A stretch of 27,663 nt of DNA from Pleurobrachia bachei (Eukaryota; Ctenophora; Tentaculata; Cydippida; Pleurobrachiidae). A program made the position numbers and the translations under genes. The notes below the pieces were generated by a model that saw only the letters and a list, made by a program, of their open reading frames with translations, had not been told where the DNA came from and searched no databases. Below, piece after piece: positions 18,401 through 25,151 of the stretch (the stretch's first letter is position 1; the number at the start of each line of letters is the position of its first letter). The DNA lies in NCBI GenBank assembly GCA_000695325.1, contig AVPN01001152.1:1-27663 (forward strand), in the 5' to 3' direction.

Positions 18401-19645
18401 TGACGCTTTCTCAGTGACAACTTCTGATGGTTTTGCTATAACCTCATCTTCAGGATCAGAGGCAGGCGCTTCGGAAATGAGTTCTGTCACAGGTTCAGCT
18501 GCTGGTTCAGCTGCTACAGGAACAGGTTCATCTGCTGGTTCAGCAACTGTTTTGGTCTCTACTGAATGAGCAACTTCGGATTCTACAATAGGAGCAACTT
18601 CAGATTCCACGCCGGGAGCAACTTCAGATCTCACGCCGGGAGCAACTTCAGATTCCACAACAGGAGCAACTTCTGATTCCACTACGGGAGCAACTTCAGA
18701 TTCCACAACAGGAGCAACTTCAGATTCCACAACAGGAGTAACTTCAGATTCAACAACAGGAGTAACTTCAAATTCCACAACAGGAGTAACTTCAGATTCA
18801 ACAACAGGAGTAACTTCAGAATCAACAACAGGAGCAACTTCAGATTCGACTACGGGAGCAACTTCAGATTCCACAACAGGAGCAACTTCAGATTCGACCA
18901 GGGGAGCAACTTCAGATTCGACCACGGGAGCAACTTCAGATTCGACCACGGGAGTAGGTTCTTCAGCAACTGATTCTGGTTCAGCAGGAGCGGGTTCTTC
19001 AGCAACTGTTTCTGGTTCAGCAACTGTTTCTGGTTCAGTAGGTTCAACGATTTCAAATGTCTCAAAAGGTTTGTAACTCTCCTTAGGTTCAGTCGGTTCA
19101 GTAGCATCTTCTGGGTCATCAACGGTCTGATCGGGTCCCATATCCATTCGATCGTGTTCTTCATACATAGCAGATCGTGTTAGGTCTCCCAGTAGGGTGA
19201 TAGGTGCGGCAGGAGTTATGTCCTCTGCAACAGGTGTCTCTGGTGTCAGATCCTCTGTTGCTGCTCCTATATCAGCCATGATAGCTCCATTCTCAGCAGT
19301 ATCCACAACTGATGAACTCTCATTGAACAGCTTCTGGTGTTGGATTGTATCAGTTGAGCAGGTAGAGGTGGTAGACCACAACTCAATATCATCTTCCTCT
19401 TTGGGTCTCAGCAGGTCAGGGAATATCGGTCTGGTTGGGGTGTATACCTCTTTCTCCTCCTCCTTTACAGGGGACTCCACCTCTGACTCACTGCTGGATT
19501 CTCCCACTTTAACAGGGCTCTCAAGGTTGGACCGGGGTGTTATAAAGTCCTGATCCTCTGGTTCTGTGACCTTGCCCTCGTTAGGTGTCAGCTGTACTAT
19601 TTTATCAGCCATGTCCCGATCCTCCGAGGTGGGGAAATCTGACAT
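14099..19645 (-). CDS. FKBP8: FKBP8 (FKBP38)-like tail-anchored immunophilin, 8 coding exons, expanded N-terminus
   Basis: Coding exons in transcription order are 19645-18314, 18187-18046, 17947-17749, 17553-17479, 15245-15133, 14841-14666, 14537-14367 and 14188-14099. Phases agree and give 765 residues. The N-terminal 430 residues are acidic and disordered, with 16 tandem 8-residue SEVAPVVE-type repeats (about 236-363) and a FEIV LIR-like motif (197-200). An FKBP domain follows (about 432-545: VTVRYSLILATGQTVDD ... FGYGTLGRPPHIKPS). As in FKBP8, Leu sits where FKBP12 has the active-site Trp59, so isomerase activity is probably low. Then come TPR helices (GNDHFARYDYERA; NRALEIEPTSTKALYRKGK) and a C-terminal membrane anchor (AIPMVAGAVAVGAFAVAAY). 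Human FKBP8 is 412 residues and sits on mitochondria and ER, binding BCL2 and HSP90 and acting as a mitophagy receptor. The ATG lies 6 bases after a TAG acceptor, only 240 bp downstream of TBL3. The fourth intron is 2.2 kb and contains other genes. Confidence 0.93.
15349..15418. repeat. (GA)n microsatellite
   Basis: About 70 bp of almost uninterrupted GA dinucleotide in the FKBP8 intron, just downstream of the nested gene. Confidence 0.95.
15463..15478. repeat. Perfect palindrome GATTCTCTAGAGAATC
   Basis: A 16-bp perfect palindrome (18 bp with the flanking T and A), with related AGATCTCT and AGATTCTCT sequences just beside it. It lies about 25 bases 3' of the nested gene's stop codon and could form a short hairpin in its 3' UTR. 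Confidence 0.5.
15501..15876 (-). CDS. Small secreted cysteine-containing protein nested in the FKBP8 intron, 2 exons
   Basis: Exon 1 is 15876-15739 (46 codons, donor GTGAGA) and exon 2 is 15611-15501 (36 codons plus TAG, acceptor TTTCAG). Both join in phase 0 to give 82 residues. The N-terminus is a plausible signal peptide (MRQLIVSMVLLLVTSS), with cleavage probably near residue 16. The mature part is acidic and has five cysteines (29, 32, 57, 65, 71), beginning with a CREC motif. An odd number suggests a disulfide-linked dimer or a free thiol. I recognise no family. The exons cannot belong to FKBP8, because the FKBP8 exons on either side join in phase without them and inserting exon 2 in that phase reaches a stop. 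A TAG acceptor lies 16 bases before the ATG, as in neighbouring genes. No AATAAA is seen downstream. Confidence 0.6.
15677..15721. promoter_or_regulatory. Two CArG-box matches in a short tandem duplication
   Basis: CCATATTTGG (15677-15686) and CCATATATGG (15712-15721) both fit the SRF consensus CC(A/T)6GG. They sit in two diverged copies of a roughly 35-bp unit inside the nested gene's only intron. About two such matches are expected by chance in a window this size, so function is unproven. Confidence 0.3.
16275..16306 (+). other. G-run cluster, possible G-quadruplex
   Basis: Four G runs (4, 4, 6 and 6) with loops of 1, about 10 and 1 bases lie on the + strand of the FKBP8 intron. On the FKBP8 transcript this would be C-rich, so an RNA quadruplex could form only in an antisense or ALT-direction transcript. 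Confidence 0.4.
16739..16861 (+). pseudogene. Orphan N-terminal exon of alanine aminotransferase (GPT/ALT-like)
   Basis: 41 codons run from ATG (in ccATGG context) to a GTAGGT donor. The peptide contains LANLNPCVKEMQYAVRGPIV, which matches the start of the conserved ALT domain (MNP.V....YAVRGPIV...A.E.E..L). ALT is a PLP enzyme interconverting alanine and 2-oxoglutarate with pyruvate and glutamate. In the family the next residues would read like KPFTEVI.ANIGDA. I find no such exon downstream on + in this window, and the following sequence is FKBP8 intron and exons on the other strand. A TAG acceptor lies at 16723-16725. The exon retains splice sites, so it is a DNA-level fragment, not a retrocopy. 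It may be a relic of duplication, or the first exon of a gene with very distant exons. Confidence 0.65.
16848..16971 (+). repeat. Triplicated exon-intron junction of the ALT fragment
   Basis: The junction sequence GACAACTGAACAAGGT, with its following GTAGGTAGAGGTGG, recurs three times: at about 16849-16876, 16879-16896 (one substitution) and 16935-16971 (interrupted by 7 bases). Each copy carries a GT donor. Confidence 0.8.
17479..17553 (-). other. FKBP8: FKBP8 coding exon 4 (first TPR helix)
   Basis: This 75-base exon is easily missed because it lies in a GA-rich area. It encodes KIGNDHFARYDYERASRNYR, matching the KRECGNAHYQ... helix of the family. The donor is GTAAGT and the acceptor GACAG. 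Entry and exit phases (2 and 2) match the exons at 17749 and 15245. Confidence 0.9.
18568..18951 (-). repeat. Sixteen tandem 24-bp repeats in FKBP8 (SEVAPVVE)
   Basis: Sixteen in-frame 24-bp units encode S-E-V-A/T-P-V-V-E with small variations. The array makes up about a sixth of the protein. The unit length keeps the frame, so copy number may vary between alleles. It is Pro/Glu/Val-rich and presumably disordered. Confidence 0.9.
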
Positions 19646-19651
19646 GAACAC

Positions 19652-19653
19652 CT
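19652..19653 (-). other. TAG splice acceptor before the FKBP8 start
   Basis: A pyrimidine-rich tract ending ATTTTATAG precedes the ATG at 19645 by 6 bases. No upstream exon can fit between it and the TBL3 stop 240 bp away unless it overlaps TBL3. It is a candidate spliced-leader acceptor. Confidence 0.55.
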
Positions 19654-19886
19654 ATAAAATGGGAAGTGGATTAGGAAGGAGGGATGGTAAATATATGCCA
19701 CCTATAAGGGATTAGGATTAGGAGGGGTACGGGTGTTATATATGTCATATATTCGGGTGAAAGAACGGAAATAAGCATAAATGCCTGCACAATATAAAAA
19801 CTCGATTTTGCGTTTGGATAAAACCGGTGTAAAAACTGAAAAATAAGTTAACGTGTTCAATAAATTAGATAAAAACACACAGCCCC

Positions 19887-22208
19887 TCACACTTGAGTGA
19901 GCTTCATTCGGCTCCAAGTATAGTTCACTATGGTGGCCTGCTGCTTTAGTTTGGTCCACCTCTCAAAATGTCGCTCTGTATAGGGAATGAGGGCCTCCCA
20001 ATGGTGCTTCATCTTGGTATCCCTAGCCAGAACAGGGAAGTGTTTGCTGGAGAGAAGAGAGAACAACACCTTCTGAGCTGGTACGGTATGTTTGGAGTTT
20101 GTGTTCCAGGTTGCAATGTACCCCAACAGGGTGTCTAGTTGGTCCATAGCCAGGTCAGTGATCAGGTTCCTCATCACAACCTCCCCATCCTGCTCCTTGA
20201 ACACCTTCTCTGTCACAGTGAGACACTTGTATGGCATGCCCAGGGAGAGGGACAGGGCAAAGGCAGCCGGGTAGTTCTTCTGTCTCACCAAGTTGCTCAG
20301 TTCCTGTTGTTTCTCACTCTGTTCTTCGTCCTTCCTCAACTCCTCCGCCTCTTCTTCCGCTGTTATATCTTTCCAGAAACAAAGGAGAGAGTCAGCTGCC
20401 CCACTCACCACCACACTACCCTCCCCCTCCCCGGCTAGGAGGGCCCAACATTTGTCAGTGTGTCCGTCCATCGTGGTTAGACACTCAGCAGTTGATACAT
20501 CCCAAACCTTGACAAGACCATCCGCACAGCAGGACACAACCTGTCTACCGTGGGTTAGGAACTGACAGTTTAGAACTGAGGCAGAGTGGCTCTCGTAGGT
20601 TCGAATACAGGAGAAATCTGATAACCTCCAGAGTTTCAACAGAGCATCCCCCGAGGTAGTGATGACACATTGGTCTACTGGACTGAACCGGGCAGACCAG
20701 ATACCCCTCTTGTGGCCCCGGAGTGTGCCCATTAGTTGTCCCTTGTCAGCACTCCACACCTTGGCAGTCTTATCCAGAGAACCTGTTATAACCAGCTTGT
20801 CATTTGGAGATACAGTAACACAGTTCACATCCTTCTCATGGGCCTTTACAGTGTAAACACACTTTGTCTTGTGGAGCTTATCTGCTCTACCTTTGGACGG
20901 TTGCCATAGTTTCAGTGTGAGGTCACTGCTCACTGTCACAAGGAACAGATTCTCAGGTAGGTTGGACCATGCTACACCACTGACATCACTAGTGTGGCCT
21001 GTTAGGGTGGTGACGGGGGTGTAACCACTATCCTCCCCTTCCTTCCATACTATCACACTACTGTCCTTACTGCCACTAGCCAGCAGCCCATGTTCCACAC
21101 TGGTGTCTATAGCCAGCACTGTTGCTTTGTGCCCTGACAACACCGTGGTTGCTAGGGACTCTGTGTTGATGATCCTCAACTGTTCACTGTTCGTTGCCAT
21201 GATGATACGACCCACTGAGCCTCGTTTTAGGTCAATTATCTCATCGTTATAACCAATCAGATTCCTCTGCAACTCCAACTCTGCGTTGTGGATCATGATG
21301 TTCTGATCGAATGTAACCGCCATCATAGCCCCCTTTGTGTAGGGTAGGAGGTTAACAAACTCTCTCTTCAGGGCTGGTTCACTCTGCTCCTTGGTACACT
21401 TTAGTGTGTTCATATCCCAGGTCCGTAGCACGCCCTTCTCTCCTGCTGTGACAACACTATTCCCACCCTCGCCCAACACCGCTCCCTCAATACACTCAAA
21501 CACAGGCAGGGTGGACATCCTCTCACCCTCACCTTCCAGGTTCCACCTAATCAGAACCTTGTCCCTTCCAGCGGATACCACAGTATCGTCCCTCAGGAAC
21601 ACAAGAGATGTAACGGGGCTGACGTGGCCTGATAATACAAACAAGGGAGATGAGGTGTCCAGACACCATACCCTGACCTTCAGATCATCTGCTGAGGAGA
21701 ATAACTGGAGGCCCCTGAACTCTAGAAGAGTGATAACACCAACACTTCCCTTGAACTGGTGAGTACAGTAATTCTTCTCTATATCCCACACCCTGATAGC
21801 ACCATCTGTAGCACCTGACGCCAGGAGGGTTGAAGATGAATCCATGTCAAGTGATGTAACAGGGACAGTGTGGGCTTTAAAACTCCGAACAGGCTCCTCA
21901 CTGGATCCATCCTTCCACCTCCACTGTTTTATCAAGAGAGAGGACCTGTGGGCAGTGAACAACGTCTCATCATCCCCAGTAATCGTTACTACCGCATCCT
22001 CCTCACTGCCAAAACTAGCAAATGTCTCCCCAGTGGCTACACGGACAATACGAACAATGTTCTCACACTGGCAGAATAGAAACTCTTTGTCTGGGCTGAG
22101 AGAGATGGGACCACCTGTGTAGAAGGGCTCCAACTTTCTGTCAAGTTTAAAGGCTCTCTTCATTCTGATCGGCTGGCCATCCTCTGTCGTCTGCTGCTTC
22201 TTTACCAT
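19887..22208 (-). CDS. TBL3: TBL3 / UTP13, WD40 protein of the small-subunit processome
   Basis: A single uninterrupted exon of 773 residues, close to human TBL3 (about 808). It contains two tandem WD40 propellers with clear repeat ends (GATDGAIRVWD, GSKDSSVIVWK, GSLDKTAKVWS, CADGLVKVWD). A C-terminal Utp13 domain ends ALIPYTERHFERWTKLKQQA, matching the family's ALLPYTERHF signature. TBL3 belongs to the UTP-B subcomplex in the nucleolus and is needed for 18S rRNA maturation. I start at ATG 22208; the frame stays open one codon upstream (GTG) to a TAG acceptor at 22213-22215. Being single-exon is unusual beside the intron-rich FKBP8-like gene. The stop lies 240 bp from the FKBP8 start with no AATAAA between, which supports co-transcription. 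Confidence 0.96.
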   Translation of the reverse strand: MVKKQQTTEDGQPIRMKRAFKLDRKLEPFYTGGPISLSPDKEFLFCQCENIVRIVRVATGETFASFGSEEDAVVTITGDDETLFTAHRSSLLIKQWRWKDGSSEEPVRSFKAHTVPVTSLDMDSSSTLLASGATDGAIRVWDIEKNYCTHQFKGSVGVITLLEFRGLQLFSSADDLKVRVWCLDTSSPLFVLSGHVSPVTSLVFLRDDTVVSAGRDKVLIRWNLEGEGERMSTLPVFECIEGAVLGEGGNSVVTAGEKGVLRTWDMNTLKCTKEQSEPALKREFVNLLPYTKGAMMAVTFDQNIMIHNAELELQRNLIGYNDEIIDLKRGSVGRIIMATNSEQLRIINTESLATTVLSGHKATVLAIDTSVEHGLLASGSKDSSVIVWKEGEDSGYTPVTTLTGHTSDVSGVAWSNLPENLFLVTVSSDLTLKLWQPSKGRADKLHKTKCVYTVKAHEKDVNCVTVSPNDKLVITGSLDKTAKVWSADKGQLMGTLRGHKRGIWSARFSPVDQCVITTSGDALLKLWRLSDFSCIRTYESHSASVLNCQFLTHGRQVVSCCADGLVKVWDVSTAECLTTMDGHTDKCWALLAGEGEGSVVVSGAADSLLCFWKDITAEEEAEELRKDEEQSEKQQELSNLVRQKNYPAAFALSLSLGMPYKCLTVTEKVFKEQDGEVVMRNLITDLAMDQLDTLLGYIATWNTNSKHTVPAQKVLFSLLSSKHFPVLARDTKMKHHWEALIPYTERHFERWTKLKQQATIVNYTWSRMKLTQV

Positions 22209-22213
22209 CACTT

Positions 22214-22215
22214 CT
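22214..22215 (-). other. TAG splice acceptor before the TBL3 start
   Basis: A long pyrimidine tract (CCTCCTTTCCTTCTCTAG) ends 5 bases before ATG 22208. It is a candidate spliced-leader acceptor, or the 3' end of a 5' UTR intron. Confidence 0.55.
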
Positions 22216-22590
22216 AGAGAAGGAAAGGAGGGGTTGTGTTGGAGGGAGATGGAGAGAGAGGGAGTTGGAGAGGAGGTTAATTGGGATCACTTCTAGAGAG
22301 GGAGGCGTTGGGTTGGAGGAGAGAGGTAAATGGTAATGGGGAGCAGGGGGTTAGAGATGAAGTACCACGCGAATAAAATAAACGCTTACAACATCAATTT
22401 ATAATTAAAAACAGTGAAAGGGTAGTTGAAATTCAACTTGAAAATATAACAGCGTAGCAGCATGCAACAATTAATGACAATGAATAAATTAAATACTGAT
22501 TTAAAATGTCGACCATGTTTCCGCCATCAATTATTGTTGCGGGTTATATAATATATATAGCGAATAAAGATAATTGAGACCATTAGTGGT

Positions 22591-22614
22591 TCTTATCGGC
22601 AGGTCGTGATAAGA
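22591..22614. promoter_or_regulatory. Inverted GATA-type sites
   Basis: TCTTATC (22591-22597) and GATAAGA (22608-22614) form a 7-bp inverted repeat around 10 bases. AAGATAAT at about 22567 and GATATAAG at about 22613 lie close by. This could be a GATA-factor element for an internal promoter before TBL3, or simply AT-rich sequence. Confidence 0.3.
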
Positions 22615-22757
22615 TATAAGCACACATCGTGGCCTCATCGTGGAATCAACAACATAGCACTGTATGCAGCAAATAATACATAATATTTATATGTACCAGG
22701 GACCCCAATGTCATTATAATGGCTTACCCCTAACCATATTATATCGTGTCAAACAGT

Positions 22758-22789
22758 TCAGATAGGCTACATTTTTATGGCCTATCTGA
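22758..22789 (-). other. Perfect 10-bp stem-loop in the acidic-gene 3' UTR
   Basis: TCAGATAGGC (22758-22767) and GCCTATCTGA (22780-22789) are exact inverted repeats with a 12-base A-rich loop on the transcript (CATAAAAATGTA). The stem starts about 58 bases after the stop codon at 22847. Confidence 0.65.
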
Positions 22790-22846
22790 CGGGTCGGATT
22801 TTACAGAGTGTCAACTAGTTCATTGCAATCTCATTGTTTGTTTCCA

Positions 22847-23344
22847 TTAGCATACAGCAGGAATAGTAGGTGTGTCCTCTTGTTGTAGTACATTAGGCGT
22901 GGCGGTTCCCTCTTGTAGTAGTGCTGACCAGGATGATTCCATCTTCTCATCTTCAGGTTCAGTTGCACCCTCCGGATCCACCACTGTTTCATCAAACACA
23001 GCCAGGACCTCTGACCAGGATTTAAACCCACCCTTCTCGTCCTCCATTTCATTAGACTCCACCTTCCTATCCGACTCCCCAACTACCTCATCCCCAGCAC
23101 CAGGTGTCAGTGCTTTGGACCAGAAGTGGTAGCAAGACTGGAGGTGTTCAGATGGTTCTGTTGCCCCCTCGGGATCATGAACAGTCTCACTGTTCTCACA
23201 GAAACATTCCTCTGTGGCATCCTCAGGGTCCGATACAGTCTCGTCATAGAGATCTGATATGAAACCGTCATCTTCTTCCTCTACACCTTTCTTTTCTCGG
23301 TACTGGTCAGGCAGGTTGTGTGAATATGTAGGAGAGATCAACAT
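22847..23344 (-). CDS. Small acidic protein with three TVxDPExATE motifs
   Basis: One exon of 165 residues from ATG 23344, ten bases after a TAG acceptor. The protein is strongly acidic and probably disordered, with no signal peptide or membrane segment. The motif ETV.DPE(D/G)ATE occurs three times, and a short W-containing pattern (HFWSKAL, KSWSEVL, SSWSALL) also recurs three times. The same motif appears once in the acidic N-terminus of the FKBP8-like protein (QTVDDPEDATE, residues 173-183), two genes downstream. I recognise no family. Function is unknown; the repeats may be binding motifs for a shared partner. An alternative is an exon of a larger gene, but the frame ends at TAA 22847-22849 and no good donor precedes it. 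Confidence 0.65.
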   Translation of the reverse strand: MLISPTYSHNLPDQYREKKGVEEEDDGFISDLYDETVSDPEDATEECFCENSETVHDPEGATEPSEHLQSCYHFWSKALTPGAGDEVVGESDRKVESNEMEDEKGGFKSWSEVLAVFDETVVDPEGATEPEDEKMESSWSALLQEGTATPNVLQQEDTPTIPAVC

Positions 23345-23354
23345 ATTGTGTGTC

Positions 23355-23356
23355 CT
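23355..23356 (-). other. TAG splice acceptor before the acidic-protein gene
   Basis: TTTCCCTCTATAG ends 9 bases before ATG 23344. It resembles the acceptors before both GPCR genes (TTCCCTGTATAG and TTCCCCTATGTAG). Confidence 0.55.
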
Positions 23357-23958
23357 ATAGAGGGAAATGGGGTTAAATGTTGGAAGAGAAAGGAGGGGAT
23401 GCGGTTGATGTTGGGAATATTGGGTAGAGACAGGAAAGAAAAACAACGGTATTTTAAAAGAAACTAGATTATGATTGATTTGGTAAGATTTTCTTGCGGA
23501 TTACAAAATTAAAGTACAAAATAATACGATACAAAACACACGTTTAATAATATCAGTGATATCCTAAAAATAATACAAAATATCTGCTCATGCTGTGATG
23601 AAAATTACAAAAAGGAGTTAAATGAAAAACTCTGAACTCTCTGAAAAATGAACTCACTAGAAAACAAAATATGAAAATACAAGCAAAGCAATATAAAGGC
23701 AATGGAATGTGTAGGTGTTTGTGAGGCTAAATCTGTCTTCTGTCTTCCTGAAGTTGCAGGTATGAATTATTCACGTCAAGGAAAACATAATATACAGCGA
23801 CACATTTGTGAAAAATTACTAAGATAGTCTTTCTGTGTGTCTGCTAAATGAAAACTAAAACATCCTGCTAGATAATATATGGCGCATTGATGACATATCC
23901 GTATTGTCAGTTTCCACAGTAGAGATATAGTTTAAGCAACCAGCCCCAGTCCCCTCTC
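23357..23958. other. Intergenic region downstream of the first GPCR gene
   Basis: About 600 bp of AT-rich non-coding sequence containing the 3' UTR of the GPCR gene at 23959-24981. A minus-strand ATTAAA lies at 23543-23548, about 190 bases before the next gene's acceptor. I see no other structure. Confidence 0.6.
23543..23548 (-). terminator. Candidate polyadenylation signal ATTAAA
   Basis: TTTAAT on + reads ATTAAA on the minus strand, between the GPCR gene at 23959-24981 and the acidic-protein gene. Confidence 0.35.
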
Positions 23959-24981
23959 CTAAATATCATCCTCCATGTCCATCCTACTGCCCTCATCCCT
24001 TTCATCAACAGTTGGGTCCGCTCCAATAGTGTAGGGCTGTACATTAGGTTGGGTGTTTACAGACTTGGTGAAGTTGAATGTGGTGATACCCCACTGCTTC
24101 AACTGTTTCCAGAACACCACAGGATGCATCTGTCTGAGAGTGTCCCTGTTCATCAGGAACAATAGAGCATTAGCAAACCCCCACAAGGGAGACACAATAG
24201 CATGGAGTAGGTAGAGCGCAAACACGGGGTTTCCCGGGTTAGCCCAGTTTTGTATGCGATTAGTGGTGGATATACTAGCCAGGACAAGATCCACAATTGG
24301 GTAGAAGAGGAGGGGACGAATACTCTTTCTGTGCCGCTCCTTCGCCTTCTCGATCTCAGGGTTGTATGTACCATCGTAACTATTAATTCTACTCCACAGA
24401 TTGTAGATAATCACCCCGTATATCCCAGCTCCCCCGAACACCAATAACATGAGCCAGAAATAGTAGCATGCCACTCGGAGACCATGCTCATAGTCAGTAT
24501 CCCCCTTGATCCAACACCAGATACCCGCGTCCCCGTAGTGGTGTCCTATAAATGGAATGATACTCATTACAAAACAGACACCCCACACACAACCATGATA
24601 CACATGTTCCAGATACTTCGGTCTGTCTTTGTTATACACCACCAGTAGCAGTAGGTGGATGTTAATACAGATAATCCACAGGTTTTGAGAGAGACCGGCT
24701 GCTTGTCTGAGGAATCCTTTGAAGAAACACCCTCCAGATTTAGTGTGATTCTGGAAACTTAGGGTTGCGAGGAGGAAACATGAACAGAGGAGGTATAGGA
24801 CGAGACGCTGGGTAAAGAATCTGAACTTTTTAAACACGATAATGTTGAGGAAGGCTACCAGACAGCCGATAACAGATAGGGTAGCAGCGATGGTTCTGCA
24901 GACTGTGATTGTGTGACATCTCGTATCAGAAGTAGTCTCATCTGTACAGAGTGTTAACCAGGAGGATGAGGTGTTGGACAT
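23959..24981 (-). CDS. cAMP-receptor-like seven-transmembrane GPCR (copy 1)
   Basis: Single exon, 340 residues, with seven hydrophobic segments at about 28-50, 58-75, 93-116, 128-147, 170-195, 222-240 and 252-277. Hallmarks of the slime-mould cAMP receptor/GPR157-like family (Dicty_CAR) are present: GIWCWIKG in the second extracellular loop, TTNRIQNW after helix 6, and SPLWGFANALLF in helix 7. Cys85 and Cys156 are placed for the usual disulfide. There is one N-glycosylation site near the N-terminus (NTS at residue 3) and an acidic tail of about 50 residues. In Dictyostelium this family senses extracellular cAMP; animal members are orphans, so no ligand is claimed. It is the downstream half of a tandem pair, 170 bp from copy 2. 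ATG 24981 lies 3 bases after a TAG acceptor. Confidence 0.9.
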   Translation of the reverse strand: MSNTSSSWLTLCTDETTSDTRCHTITVCRTIAATLSVIGCLVAFLNIIVFKKFRFFTQRLVLYLLCSCFLLATLSFQNHTKSGGCFFKGFLRQAAGLSQNLWIICINIHLLLLVVYNKDRPKYLEHVYHGCVWGVCFVMSIIPFIGHHYGDAGIWCWIKGDTDYEHGLRVACYYFWLMLLVFGGAGIYGVIIYNLWSRINSYDGTYNPEIEKAKERHRKSIRPLLFYPIVDLVLASISTTNRIQNWANPGNPVFALYLLHAIVSPLWGFANALLFLMNRDTLRQMHPVVFWKQLKQWGITTFNFTKSVNTQPNVQPYTIGADPTVDERDEGSRMDMEDDI

Positions 24982-24984
24982 GTG

Positions 24985-24986
24985 CT
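24985..24986 (-). other. TAG splice acceptor before GPCR copy 1
   Basis: CATTTCCCCTATGTAG ends 3 bases before the ATG. The upstream GPCR gene ends only about 165 bp away, leaving no room for a separate cis 5' exon. A variant polyadenylation hexamer, AATAAG, lies at 25018-25023. Confidence 0.6.
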
Positions 24987-25151
24987 ACATAGGGGAAATG
25001 GTGTGAATACAGAACAACTTATTACACAATTCAAACGTAGATAAATAAAACAAATTTCAAGGCAATCAATCAACAAGTATTCAGTATAAAAAAATCAAAA
25101 ATAAATCACTATAGAAATCAAAAAATATATAAATGTTATTCAAAGTCCCAT

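Larger units (their letters stand above)
22216..22846. other. Intergenic region between the acidic-protein gene and TBL3
   Basis: AT-rich, with no coding structure. It includes the 3' UTR of the acidic-protein gene with a perfect 10-bp hairpin (22758-22789). An inverted pair TCTTATC/GATAAGA lies at 22591-22614 with two further GATA cores nearby, and a purine-rich stretch at about 22225-22330 forms the pyrimidine tract before TBL3. I find no AATAAA or ATTAAA on the minus strand. Confidence 0.6.

Noticed and set aside
18560-18960. CRISPR-like array of regular 24-bp units
   Set aside because: The units are directly adjacent with no unique spacers and encode an in-frame protein repeat in a eukaryotic gene.
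18850-19164. 104-residue minus-strand open frame of NLKLLPW repeats
   Set aside because: It is a shifted reading of the FKBP8 24-bp repeat array; the FKBP8 frame is continuous through it.
20590-20605. tRNA T-loop-like GGTTCGAAT
   Set aside because: It falls within the TBL3 coding sequence and has no acceptor stem or anticodon arm around it.
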